From: Bacillota bacterium
GTDB lineage: Bacteria > Bacillota > Sulfobacillia > Sulfobacillales > Sulfobacillaceae
Direction: 5' to 3'
DNA length: 34,423 bases
Assembly (NCBI GenBank): GCA_023475835.1
Contig: JAMCVM010000177.1
Coordinates: 1-34,423 of the forward strand
Part shown: positions 1-8,339 of the stretch, piece after piece
Layout of the letters: every line of letters begins with the position of its first letter
How positions within the stretch are numbered: position 1 is the first letter of the stretch
Notes under the pieces: generated by a model
The model's database searches: none
What the model was told of the DNA's origin: nothing
The model's input: only the letters and a program-made list of their open reading frames with translations
Program-made: the position numbers and the translations under genes

Positions 1-965
1 AGACGTGTTCAGGAATGTGAAGATCTAGGAGATTTCTGCATGGGTCTGTGTAAATATGCTTAAGCACGTTATAGCGGAAGCTCTCTGGTTTTTACTGCGC
101 GCACTAGAACTTGAAGAAGCCCACGGCCTCCTCCATCCTCGCTGGGAAGCGGGTGGGCTTAGCGCATCTTCAGTATCTGGCCAAGATTCAGCGTGCCGAC
201 GGGAGTTTAGGCACCTATTACGATAGCGACGATGTGCAGGGCAAAGTCTTGCGCTGGGAAGGATCGGGAGGGCTGATTTGGATTCCCTTTTTGTTATTGG
301 CGGCCAGACGCTGGGCCGAATCCGAGTGGATGGACCGGGCTATTGCGGCTGGGCGCTACTATGAGCCCTCAGTCCGCGCCGGCTATCTTTTCGGAGCGCC
401 TGAAGACGTGGACATGAGCCCCACCTCCGAGGATGGATACAATGCCATCATCGCCTACGTGCACCTGTATGAAGAACAATGCGGCCAAGAAGAGTCGTGG
501 TTGGATTTGGCCAAATTGAGCGCCAATTGGACGATGACGTTTCGGTTTGTCGAAAATCTTCGCTTTTCCCCAGAAACTCTCCTCGGAGCCTACGACTTTC
601 GCACCCGAGGAGCCGATTTGGCGTCTCCCGCTAACAATCATCTCCATAGCTATGGCCTTATCGCCTTGCCCGAGATGTTGCGACTGGCCGAGTACGCGAA
701 CGATGATTACTATCGGCAAAGGACTCAAGACAACTTAGCCTGTTTTTTGCAGCTGATTGCGCGCCGAGATGGGGATTTTAATGCCCAACGAGGCATGGTC
801 AGTGAGCGTTATTATCAGACCGATTGGGCTCAAGCCAAAGGCAAACTCTTAGGGCTGTCCCACGCTTGGTGCATCGGCTTACTGCTCTATGCCTGCGAAC
901 ATCTCCTGGACCAAGGCATCGAGCTGGTGGCTCAAGATGGCTTGCTTGCATCGAATCGTGCCTAA
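1..965 (+). pseudogene. Alpha/alpha-toroid (six-hairpin-glycosidase-like) protein, 3' part, frameshifted
   Basis: The longest open frame (TTG 111 to TAA 965, 284 aa) has no convincing ribosome binding site, and coding-like sequence continues upstream in other frames. Frame 1 reads through positions 1-60 (ending FCMGLCKYA, stop at 61-63). Frame 2 reads 56-151 (AEALWFLLRALELEEAH, then HPRWEA). The main frame picks up near 153 with VGLAHLQYLAKIQRADGSLG. One extra base near 55-60 and one near 152 would restore a single protein. Helix-rich repeats with aromatic and Gly-rich turns (GGLIWIPFLLLAARR, NNHLHSYGL, GMVSERYYQTDW, LSHAWCIGLLLYA) resemble alpha/alpha-barrel glycosidases or epimerases. No catalytic residues can be assigned, so the substrate is unknown. 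The 5' end lies outside the window. The gene may be a true pseudogene or may contain base-call errors. Confidence 0.5.
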
Positions 966-1392
966 ACGATCCCGGTTTTAGGTAGGCTCTGATTGAAGCC
1001 TACAGTCGGGAAAGGAAGGCGGTTACCATCTCGGAGCCCCTGTCAGGTGACGACCGATCACAGGGGCTCCTCCGCCCGTTCCGAAAGGTGGATATCGTGG
1101 CAGCGGCGGGGTTCGGCGGATAGTCGTCGGAACCAGGCGCTGTGACCTCGAAGTCATTCCGAGATCGGCTGACCATAAAATGGCAATGAACAGGCAGTGC
1201 CGGAGGTGGCACCGGAATAATCCCGATTGCGGATGGAGTCACCTCGGTCGAGGTGTGTCTCCGAGCGCAGGACGCGAAAGCAGCAGTCGTATTGCCAAAG
1301 ACTTTATGGGGCCAATTCCCCCGGTCGTGTGGCTAGAGGCCGCCAGCCAAAAGCCGGTATCACCGGCAGGGCGAATCCCGCCACCTGGCCAA
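966..1392. other. Gene-free 427-nt stretch rich in hairpins; candidate structured RNA
   Basis: No convincing reading frame is present. Perfect inverted repeats are packed closely: 982-988 with 997-1003; 1033-1043 with 1060-1070 (11 bp), enclosed by 1018-1022 with 1072-1076; 1197-1201 with 1208-1212; 1240-1245 with 1250-1255 (GGTC loop); 1308-1311 with 1318-1321; and 1353-1358 with 1362-1367 (3-nt loop). This density suggests a folded RNA. The strand is undetermined: it could be a free RNA, or the 3' UTR of the minus-strand gene at 1393-1605. I looked for RNase P, tmRNA, SRP, 6S and common riboswitch motifs by eye and found none. Confidence 0.4.
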
Positions 1393-1402
1393 TTACAGGT
1401 GG
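1381..1402 (-). other. Hairpin enclosing the stop codon of the small membrane protein gene
   Basis: A perfect 7-bp stem (1381-1387 with 1396-1402) has an 8-nt loop that contains the TAA stop (1395-1393) of the minus-strand gene. There is no T-run after it, so it is not a classical intrinsic terminator. It may instead be the first element of the structured stretch downstream. Confidence 0.4.
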
Positions 1403-1605
1403 GGAATGAGGTGGGCGACAGGGCTTCGTAGCACTAAATAGACGACCGTAAAAATAATGATGACAAAAAATATGACGGCAAAGATCGTTTCGGTTTGATG
1501 CTCTCGCTTCGCCCGATCGCGTTCTTGGCGAGATGGCCGAGCCTCGGTTGACAGAGTCTGCCGACGACTTTTGCGCGAGTAGTCGGGGGGATGGGTGGCG
1601 GCCAT
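1393..1605 (-). CDS. Small C-terminally anchored membrane protein (70 aa)
   Basis: The family is not recognised. The protein has a charged, Arg/Lys-rich N-terminal half of about 43 residues, then one long hydrophobic helix (IFAVIFFVIIIFTVVYLVL, about residues 44-62) and a short tail (RSPVAHLIPHL). This is the layout of a tail-anchored single-pass protein with its basic domain in the cytoplasm. The start is set by an AGGAGGT box 6 nt before ATG 1605; a second ATG at 1611 would abut the box with no spacing. The gene diverges from rapZ across about 290 nt. The strong ribosome site and clear membrane segment argue that it is real although short. Function unknown. Confidence 0.6.
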   Translation of the reverse strand: MAATHPPDYSRKSRRQTLSTEARPSRQERDRAKREHQTETIFAVIFFVIIIFTVVYLVLRSPVAHLIPHL

Positions 1606-1847
1606 AATCATACCTCCTGCGTCTTGGATTAGGATGCAATGATACCGTCCATCTTCCACTCTATTTTACACTACGGGTCGCAGTTCGAGTATGGATCCGG
1701 TCGGCAGAAAATGAAAAACGGCCGCGAACGGGCGTGAATGGCGGCATGCGGTCCATTGTAGCCGATCTGATCGCACGCCTCGAGGCATAGAAGGGGTGGC
1801 GATTTCAGAGCCTTCTTTAGATCCGAGCATGCGTCCTGACCACAGAC

Positions 1848-1856
1848 TGGTATGAT
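1848..1856 (+). promoter_or_regulatory. Extended -10 promoter candidate for rapZ-glmR-whiA
   Basis: TGG followed by TATGAT (1851-1856) forms an extended -10 element, 41 nt before the rapZ start. No good -35 hexamer lies at the usual distance, as expected for extended -10 promoters. It would drive the overlapping three-gene unit. Confidence 0.4.
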
Positions 1857-1897
1857 GAGATCACAAGATAGGGAAAGCTCTAAGGAGGGTTGAGGTC

Positions 1898-2758
1898 ATG
1901 TGCCGTTTGGTCATCATCACCGGACTGTCGGGAGCTGGACGCACCGAAGCCATGCGCGTATTTGAAGACCTGGGATACTTTTGCGTGGATAACTTGCCTC
2001 CGGAGTTGGTCCCTAAATTCGCCGAACTGATTCAGAAGGGATCCGAGGTTCGAGGCGCCGCCTTGGTGATCGATATGCGTGGGGAAGCCTTTTTCGGAGA
2101 TTGGCAGTCAAGTTTGGAGGCGCTGACCTCAGAGAACGTGTTGCACCAGACTCTCTTTTTAGAAGCCGATGAAGAGACTTTGATTCATCGCTATCAACTC
2201 TCCCGGCGGCGTCATCCCCTGGAGACTGAAAATTTGGGATTGGTCGAGGCCATCCGCCATGAACGCCACGCCATGATGGATATTCGAGGCAAGGCCGACG
2301 TGGTCATTGACACATCCAATTTGGCGGCTCGGCAGCTGAGGCGACGCATTACCGAGGTGTTTCGGCTGGATCAAGTAGAAAGCGGCTTGCGCATGCGCAT
2401 CGTCTCCTTTGGCTTTAAGCATGGCTTGCCCAAGGACTCGGATCTGGTGTTGGATGTCCGGTTTATTCCCAATCCACATTACGTCGAAGCCTTGCGAGAA
2501 AAAAACGGCAATGATGTCGAAGTGGAACGGTTCGTCTTCAGTTCGGCGGTGGCCTTGGAAACTCTCTCGCGGTTCATCGATCTTATCGATTATCTGATTC
2601 CTCAATATCAACAAGAAGGCAAACCGCAAGTCACCGTCGCGGTCGGCTGCACCGGAGGCCAGCATCGTTCGGTGGTCTTTGCCAATCATTTGGCCAAACA
2701 CCTGGAGGAATTAGGACTCAGAGTCTCCTTGGAGCATCGTGATGTCGAGCGAACCTAA
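1898..2758 (+). CDS. rapZ: RapZ/YvcJ-family nucleotide-binding protein
   Basis: A 286-aa protein of normal length for the RapZ/YvcJ family. In enterobacteria RapZ binds glucosamine-6-phosphate and guides RNase E to the GlmZ RNA, controlling GlmS; in Firmicutes the homologue is a GTP/ATP-binding protein of less certain role. The P-loop at residues 9-16 reads GLSGAGRT, with Arg where most families have Lys. From memory, Arg also occurs here in actinobacterial homologues. A Walker B-like LVIDMRG lies at about residues 55-61. The C-terminal domain carries the family motif GCTGGQHRS (250-258). The start is ATG 1898, after TAAGGAGG. The 3' end overlaps glmR by 17 nt, so the two are translationally linked. 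Confidence 0.93.
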   Translation: MCRLVIITGLSGAGRTEAMRVFEDLGYFCVDNLPPELVPKFAELIQKGSEVRGAALVIDMRGEAFFGDWQSSLEALTSENVLHQTLFLEADEETLIHRYQLSRRRHPLETENLGLVEAIRHERHAMMDIRGKADVVIDTSNLAARQLRRRITEVFRLDQVESGLRMRIVSFGFKHGLPKDSDLVLDVRFIPNPHYVEALREKNGNDVEVERFVFSSAVALETLSRFIDLIDYLIPQYQQEGKPQVTVAVGCTGGQHRSVVFANHLAKHLEELGLRVSLEHRDVERT

Positions 2759-4062
2759 AGAGAAAAGGCGCAGCAGCATTCGCCGTCTCTTGTATCCTGG
2801 AGTCCGGGTCAAACGCTACCTGGCGGTGGTGGCGTTAGGATTCTTTTTGCTTGGATTTGCCGTGGGCGTCGCTGCCGCCACCCATCGCGTGCGCTTCGTG
2901 GTTCGCCATCAGTTGATCTTTAGCGGCGTCGTTGCGTTGGGTATGGCGTTGGTCGTGCTTGGGGCGTGGGAACTGTGGCGATCGGTCAATGAGGGGATTG
3001 GATCCAGCCGTTGGACGGCAAGATTTTACTCCCGACACTTGGCGCGCGGCCCAAAAGTGGTGGCCATGGGGGGGGGGGACCGGGCTTCCCGCCGTGCTCC
3101 GAGGGTTGAAAAACTACACCGGAAACTTGACCGCGGTGGTAACGGTGGCGGACAACGGGGGCAGTTCCGGACGGCTTCGGGGGGCTTTGGGGATTTTACC
3201 GCCCGGGGACATTCGCAACTGCATGGTGGCCTTAGCTGACACCGAGCCGTTGATGGAGCGCCTTTTTCAGTATCGCTTTGAAGGTGGGGAACTGGCCGGG
3301 CATTCTTTCGGCAACCTGTTCCTAGCGGCAATGGAAGAAGCAGCGGGTGACTTTGTGAGCGGACTGCGGGCGTCGAGCCATGTCCTGGCGGTGCGGGGCC
3401 GGGTGCTTCCGGCCACGTTGGATCAAGTGGAACTGAGCGCGGAACTCGACGATGGCCAAGTGGTGGTGGGGGAAAGCCAGATCGGCGACAGTTCGGCGCG
3501 CATTCGGCGCGTCTGGATGAATCCTGCCGACGCTCGTCCCTTGCCCGAGACTATCGAGGCCATAAAGAGCGCGGACTTGATTGTGTTGGGACCGGGAAGC
3601 CTCTATACCTCGGTCATTCCTAATTTACTGGTTCAGGAAGTGGTCGACGAAATTCATCGCAGTCCCGCACTCGTCGTGTATGTGGCCAACGTGATGACGC
3701 AACCGGGAGAAACTAGCCATTTCAGCGTAGAGGATCATGTCGAGGCGATTACTCACATCTTGGGTAAAAATGTGGTGGACGTGGTCTTGGTGAATAATCG
3801 CGCCATACCCCCGGAGATTGCTGCCCGTTATTCCGAAGAGGGAGCGGAGCCGGTCGTCATCAGGGATCCGGGCAAGATTTCAGGCAAGACAAGGATTGTC
3901 GCCGAGGACTTGCTGCTCGAGGATGCGGTGGCTCGCCATGATCCAGAAAAACTGGCCAAGAGCCTGTTGAAGACGCTGAATCGATTTTATCCAGAGTGGG
4001 CCGAGGGCCATTTCTTCGATTCTCTTTGGCTGGATTCGCGCTTGCGAGAGCGAAAGTCGTGA
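2742..4062 (+). CDS. glmR: GlmR/YvcK (CofD-like) membrane-anchored protein, interrupted by a G-run frameshift
   Basis: GlmR (YvcK) binds UDP-GlcNAc and in Bacillus stimulates GlmS; it is needed on gluconeogenic carbon and for cell shape. Frame one (from ATG 2742; GGAG about 7 nt upstream) encodes two membrane helices (about residues 24-46 and 53-75), then GPKVVAMGGG. It then runs into 11 consecutive G (3068-3078). Ten G would give the family signature MGGGTGLPAVLRGLK and join directly to the second frame, which continues DNGGSSGRLRG, PPGDIRNC, GHSFGNLF, LGPGSLYTSVIPNLL and VMTQPGETS to the stop at 4062. The merged product would be 439 aa, the size of membrane-anchored YvcK homologues. The extra base is a base-call error, a recent mutation, or a slippage site. 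The gene overlaps rapZ by 17 nt and whiA by 4 nt. Confidence 0.88.
3068..3078 (+). repeat. Homopolymer of 11 G within glmR
   Basis: An uninterrupted G11 run sits exactly at the codons for the nucleotide-binding GGG of GlmR. It is one base longer than the reading frame needs. Such tracts are prone both to polymerase slippage and to sequencing error. Confidence 0.95.
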
Positions 4063-4973
4063 AAGGGTGGGCGTATTCGCGCGAGGTGGCGGAAGAACTG
4101 GGACAGCGCCCGCTCGAGTCGCGCGAGAAGCTGGTGGCAGAATTATTAGGCATGGGCTTGGGTCAAACGATCAGTGACGAAGGGTTTTTCTGGACGATGG
4201 CCTCTCCGCTGGCCATGCGCCGAGCCTACCGCATCGTAAAAGCCCTCAATTTGAGGGTAATGGTCCAGTTTGAGCGCCGAGAACGACGGATTAGCTATGG
4301 ATTGGAGGTGCATGGAGATGTGGGTGAACTGCGGCGGATCTTAGTCCCCCATGTAGGCGCGTTTCTTCGTGGCTGCTTTCTGACCCACGGCTATATGAAT
4401 AGCCCCGAACGCGGACCCCATTTGGAGTTTCGGGTGCCGACCGCCCAAGCTCCGCGGCTTATCGAAGTCATCCGCAAGGTTCGGGTGAAAGCGGGGATGG
4501 TGCCCCATCACGGCGGAATGACGGTGTATGTGAAGGGTCAGGAGGACATTCTCCGGTTATTGGCAGAGATGGGAGCCCATCGCGCGTTACTCAGAATGGA
4601 AAGCCTGCGAGTGGTGCGCGCGGTTAGGAACCAGGTCAATCGACTGGTCAACTCCGAAACCGCCAATCTCGCTCGAAGCGTAGAATCAGGGGTCGAGCAG
4701 GCCCGAGCGCTTACTCGCCTGGCAGCTACGTTGCGTTGGCAGACGCTCCCCGAACGCTTGTTAGTTGTCGCCAAAGCGCGTTTAGAGCACCCGGACTGGT
4801 CGCTCAAGGAGATAGGGCAGGGCCTGAACCCGGTGCTGACTAAATCCGCGGTAAACCACCGCATGCGCCGCTTATTGGAGATTGCCGAACAGGAGGGGGG
4901 AAGCTCGTCTGTGAGCGGATCTGGCCAGGCGGGATCACCGTCCGGGCTCAAGAGCGATCGGTTGGAAAAATGA
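4059..4973 (+). CDS. whiA: WhiA-family DNA-binding protein
   Basis: WhiA joins a LAGLIDADG-like N-terminal domain to a C-terminal helix-turn-helix. It acts in sporulation or division control, as a transcription factor in Streptomyces and as a chromosome/division-associated protein in Bacillus. Family landmarks are the N-terminal VKGWAYSREVAEEL, the central FLRGCFLTHGYMNSPER, and the C-terminal LPERLLVVAKARLEHPDWSL followed by KSAVNHRMRRLLEIAE. I chose GTG 4059, overlapping the glmR stop as GTGA (304 aa). An in-frame start at 3996 would only add residues read through the end of glmR. A Ser/Gly-rich tail of about 30 residues follows the helix-turn-helix. It is the last gene of the trio. Confidence 0.9.
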   Translation: MKGWAYSREVAEELGQRPLESREKLVAELLGMGLGQTISDEGFFWTMASPLAMRRAYRIVKALNLRVMVQFERRERRISYGLEVHGDVGELRRILVPHVGAFLRGCFLTHGYMNSPERGPHLEFRVPTAQAPRLIEVIRKVRVKAGMVPHHGGMTVYVKGQEDILRLLAEMGAHRALLRMESLRVVRAVRNQVNRLVNSETANLARSVESGVEQARALTRLAATLRWQTLPERLLVVAKARLEHPDWSLKEIGQGLNPVLTKSAVNHRMRRLLEIAEQEGGSSSVSGSGQAGSPSGLKSDRLEK

Positions 4974-5028
4974 CGGATCTTCAGGGGATGCCGCCTCGAG
5001 CGAGCGTCATCTGGCGGCGCCGACAGAC

Positions 5029-5061
5029 GCGGGGAAAGTGGGTTGTGATCACTTTCCCCGC
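5029..5061 (+). terminator. Strong hairpin downstream of whiA
   Basis: A perfect 12-bp stem (5029-5040 with 5050-5061, GCGGGGAAAGTG arm) has a 9-nt loop, 55 nt after the whiA stop. No T-run follows, so it is only a possible terminator. It may instead protect the 3' end of the trio transcript. The rest of 4974-5298 contains the nuo promoter and no gene. Confidence 0.4.
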
Positions 5062-5179
5062 TGACGGCTGTGATGTTGGGACCGGGGGGCAGAAGAAAGT
5101 CGCGACGACGGGGACGATTTGTTCATGAGAGCATTTGATTCCCTGGCACGAATTGTTAGAATGATAGGCGGTGCACAGA

Positions 5180-5208
5180 TCGACGTTTTTGTTAAAGAAC
5201 GCTATAAT
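5180..5208 (+). promoter_or_regulatory. nuo operon promoter candidate with a Rex-like half-site
   Basis: A consensus TATAAT (5203-5208) lies 17 nt after TCGACG (5180-5185, four of six matches to TTGACA), 90 nt before nuoA. The spacer contains TTGTTAA (5189-5195), one half of the Firmicute Rex operator TTGTTAA-N4-TTAACAA; the other half is not conserved. Regulation by Rex is possible but weakly supported here. Confidence 0.5.
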
Positions 5209-5298
5209 CGCTATGTGAAAGGTGGAACAATACACCGCTTTGGCCTAGGATGAATTTCCAGGCGATGGCCATTCTAATCCGAAAGGAGGTGTGCCGTC

Positions 5299-5639
5299 AT
5301 GAACCAGTATATTGCGTTGCTGATTTATCTGATTGTGTCGGTCTTAGTCGTTTTGAGCATGTCCTTCGCATCGGAGATGTTGGGCCCAAACGTTCCGGGT
5401 GGACTAAAGAAACTAACGTACGAATCCGGAATCGTGCCCGAAGCGCCGGTGGGTTACTTTTCTGTCCGGTTTTATCGGGTGGCTATGCTATTCATGATTT
5501 TTGATGTCGCTATCATGGCGTTATACCCATGGGCTACGACGCTTAGCAGCTTGAAAGCCCATGGATTTTACAACGGGCTGGCCTTTTTTGCGATTATGGC
5601 CGTGGCCTTTGTTTATGTCTGGCGCAAGGGGGGATTCCA

Positions 5640-5649
<10 letters not shown>
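5299..5649 (+). CDS. nuoA: NADH-quinone oxidoreductase subunit A
   Basis: NuoA is a 116-aa membrane subunit of complex I, near the quinone site at the junction of the two arms. Three hydrophobic helices are visible: about residues 4-24, 55-76 and 88-108. The conserved loop between the first two contains [16 protein letters not shown], the family hallmark whose usual cysteine (YECG) is serine here; this variation occurs in bacterial homologues. The second helix region reads [22 protein letters not shown]. The start is ATG 5299, 8 nt after a full AAAGGAGGT (5282-5290). It is the first gene of the operon; its end overlaps nuoB by 10 nt. Confidence 0.95.
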
Positions 5650-6153
<504 letters not shown>

Positions 6154-6170
<17 letters not shown>

Positions 6171-6621
6171 ACTAGACAGTGTACTGGCACGGCTGGAGGC
6201 CAGGTTTCCCGGGGAAGTCACCCGCACTCCGACGCAAGATCAGCCCACATTCATGGTACCCCGGGATTCGGCGCTCTCGGTGTTCGAATATTTGAAGACC
6301 GATGAAGGCTTTGCCTTATTGCTGGATGTGTTGGCCGTTGACTTTTTCCCGGCGCGGCCTCGTTTTGAACTGGTTTACCATTTGTATCATCCAATGGATT
6401 TCCTTCGGGTCCGTTTGAAGGTGAAAGTCGGGGAAGACCAACCGATGGCGTCGGTGACGGGAATTTGGCCTGGAGCCAACTGGCCCGAACGTGAGGCGTA
6501 TGATTTGTATGGCATCGTATTTGATGGCCATCCGCACTTGACCCGAATTTATTTGCCCGATGACTGGGATGGGCATCCCCTGCGCAAGGATTACCCAACC
6601 ACTGGCAAGCGGTCCGACTAG
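6154..6621 (+). CDS. nuoC: NADH-quinone oxidoreductase subunit C
   Basis: NuoC (155 aa) is the 30-kDa peripheral-arm subunit, which binds no cofactor and packs against NuoD and NuoB. The family signature is clear near the C-terminus: [17 protein letters not shown], then [20 protein letters not shown] and LRKDYP. It is a separate gene, not fused to nuoD as in E. coli. It starts at ATG 6154, overlapping nuoB. A 15-nt gap separates it from nuoD, which has its own strong ribosome site. Confidence 0.95.
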
Positions 6622-6636
6622 GGAGGAGGGAAGCAC

Positions 6637-7875
6637 ATGGGCAGCACGACGGGATTTTTTACCCCCGATTATAGCGATGAGATCGCCACCTCGACCAAAG
6701 AAGTCAAGAGTGACACCATGATCATCAATCTGGGGCCTCAGCATCCCTCGACCCATGGAGTGTTGAGAGTGCGATTGGAACTAGACGGTGAACGGGTTGT
6801 CGATGCGCAGCCGGTGATTGGCTATCTGCACACGGGATTTGAAAAAACGGCTGAAAGTCTCAGCTACCAACAATGCAATACGATTACCGACCGTCTTGAT
6901 TATTTGGCGCCGATGACCAACAATCTGGCTTATGTGTTGGCGGTGGAAAAGTTGATGGACGTCGAGGTGCCAAAGCGGGCGCAATATATTCGGGTCTTAT
7001 TTTCGGAACTGACGCGGATTGCCAGCCACTTAGTCTGGTTGGGGACTCACGTCATGGATTTGGGAGCGATGAGCCTCTTCTTTTACACCATGCGCGAACG
7101 GGAAATCATCTTGGACATGATCGAGGCAGCGTCAGGAGTGCGGATGAATCCCAGCTATTTCCGCGTCGGGGGCTTAGCTTATGATCTTCCCGATGGGTTT
7201 ATGGAGAAACTCCAGGAATTTTTGAAAGACCTGCCGCGCTGGATGAAGTCGTTTCGCACCCTATTCGAAGACAACCCGTTGATTAATGAACGCCTGAAAG
7301 GCATAGCCACCATCACGCAAGAGCAGGCGCTGGCCTTGTCGGTGACCGGGCCAAACTTGCGAGCCACTGGGCTCAATCTGGACTTGCGCAAAGCTGAACC
7401 GTACTCCGGATACGAGGATTTCGAGTTTTCGGTGCCGCTCAAGACGGGATGCGACGCGTACGCCAGGTTTTGGGTTCGGGTAGAGGAAATGTACGAGAGC
7501 GCAGCGATCTTGGAACAATGTCTGACTAAGATTGAACCGCGAGGGGTCTACATGACCAGTGACCGCAAGGTAGCGCTTCCCCCGCGGGATCAGATCTACG
7601 GGGACATGGAGGCTTTGATTCACCAGTTTAAACTAGTGACGCAAGGATTTCCGGTACCGGAGGGAGAAGTCTATCAAAGTGTCGAGGGACCGCGCGGAGA
7701 GATGGGCTTTTATATCGTCTCCGACGGAGGGCCGCGGCCCTATCGTTGGAGAGCTAGAACGCCATCGTTTTATAACTTGCAGACGATGCCGATTATGTGC
7801 AAGGACGGCCTGGTTGCCGATGTCATTACGGCGATTGGCAGTATCGATATCATGTTGGGGGATGTCGACAAGTGA
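6637..7875 (+). CDS. nuoD: NADH-quinone oxidoreductase subunit D
   Basis: NuoD (412 aa) is the 49-kDa subunit that forms the quinone pocket together with NuoB. Hallmarks are NLGPQHPSTHGVLRVRLELDGE (seen in two pieces at about residues 30-50), GYLHTGFEKTAE, and the end PRPYRWRARTPSFYNLQTMP with SIDIMLGDVDK. The His of GPQHPSTHG corresponds to the quinone head-group ligand region. A GGGAGGAGGG ribosome site precedes ATG 6637. The TGA stop overlaps the GTG start of nuoE. Confidence 0.96.
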   Translation: MGSTTGFFTPDYSDEIATSTKEVKSDTMIINLGPQHPSTHGVLRVRLELDGERVVDAQPVIGYLHTGFEKTAESLSYQQCNTITDRLDYLAPMTNNLAYVLAVEKLMDVEVPKRAQYIRVLFSELTRIASHLVWLGTHVMDLGAMSLFFYTMREREIILDMIEAASGVRMNPSYFRVGGLAYDLPDGFMEKLQEFLKDLPRWMKSFRTLFEDNPLINERLKGIATITQEQALALSVTGPNLRATGLNLDLRKAEPYSGYEDFEFSVPLKTGCDAYARFWVRVEEMYESAAILEQCLTKIEPRGVYMTSDRKVALPPRDQIYGDMEALIHQFKLVTQGFPVPEGEVYQSVEGPRGEMGFYIVSDGGPRPYRWRARTPSFYNLQTMPIMCKDGLVADVITAIGSIDIMLGDVDK

Positions 7876-8339
7876 AACCAGAGTGGGAATTGTGGGCTCA
7901 AGAGGCGAAGGCAGAATTCCCCAAGGCGAATTCTGCGCTTTTGCCGTTGTTGCATCGGATTCAAAGCCAAGAACACTACTTGTCTGAGGATACCATCCGC
8001 GATGTCGCGGTATTGTTGAAGTTGCCAGTGCCTTATGTGGAATCGGTGGCCTCGTTCTATAGCTTGTATTACAAAAATCCGGTAGGCAAGCGCATCATTC
8101 ATGTCTGTATGGGACTGAGTTGTGCCTTGAATGGCTCGGATGAGTTGATGCATCACCTCGAGGGCAAGCTCGGCATTCAAGAGGGTCAAACCACCCCCGA
8201 CGGGGAAGTGAGCCTCCTCGAAGCGGAGTGTTTGGCCGCCTGTAACCTGGCTCCGGTCGCCCAAGTCAATTTGCGTTTTGTGGGCCCGGTGACTGAGGAT
8301 ACGGCCGATCAATTGTTGACCGGGGAGGTGAAATCGTGA
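7872..8339 (+). CDS. nuoE: NADH-quinone oxidoreductase subunit E
   Basis: NuoE (155 aa) is the 24-kDa, thioredoxin-like subunit carrying 2Fe-2S cluster N1a. The four ligands are Cys79 and Cys84 (VCMGLSC) and Cys120 and Cys124 (ECLAACNLAP). The start is GTG 7872, overlapping the nuoD stop (GTGA), with a GGGGGGAT ribosome site upstream. An earlier in-frame start would lie wholly inside nuoD and adds non-family sequence. The C-terminus overlaps the GTG of nuoF. With NuoF and NuoG it forms the NADH-oxidising module. Confidence 0.95.
   Translation: MKPEWELWAQEAKAEFPKANSALLPLLHRIQSQEHYLSEDTIRDVAVLLKLPVPYVESVASFYSLYYKNPVGKRIIHVCMGLSCALNGSDELMHHLEGKLGIQEGQTTPDGEVSLLEAECLAACNLAPVAQVNLRFVGPVTEDTADQLLTGEVKS

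Noticed and set aside
966-1392. RNase P, tmRNA, SRP, 6S RNA or a cobalamin/c-di-GMP/c-di-AMP riboswitch
   Set aside because: Core motifs of each class (for example GAGGAAAGTCC of RNase P) were looked for on both strands and not found.
5250-5504. 84-codon open frame overlapping nuoA
   Set aside because: A shadow of nuoA in another frame; nuoA has the strong ribosome site and family match.
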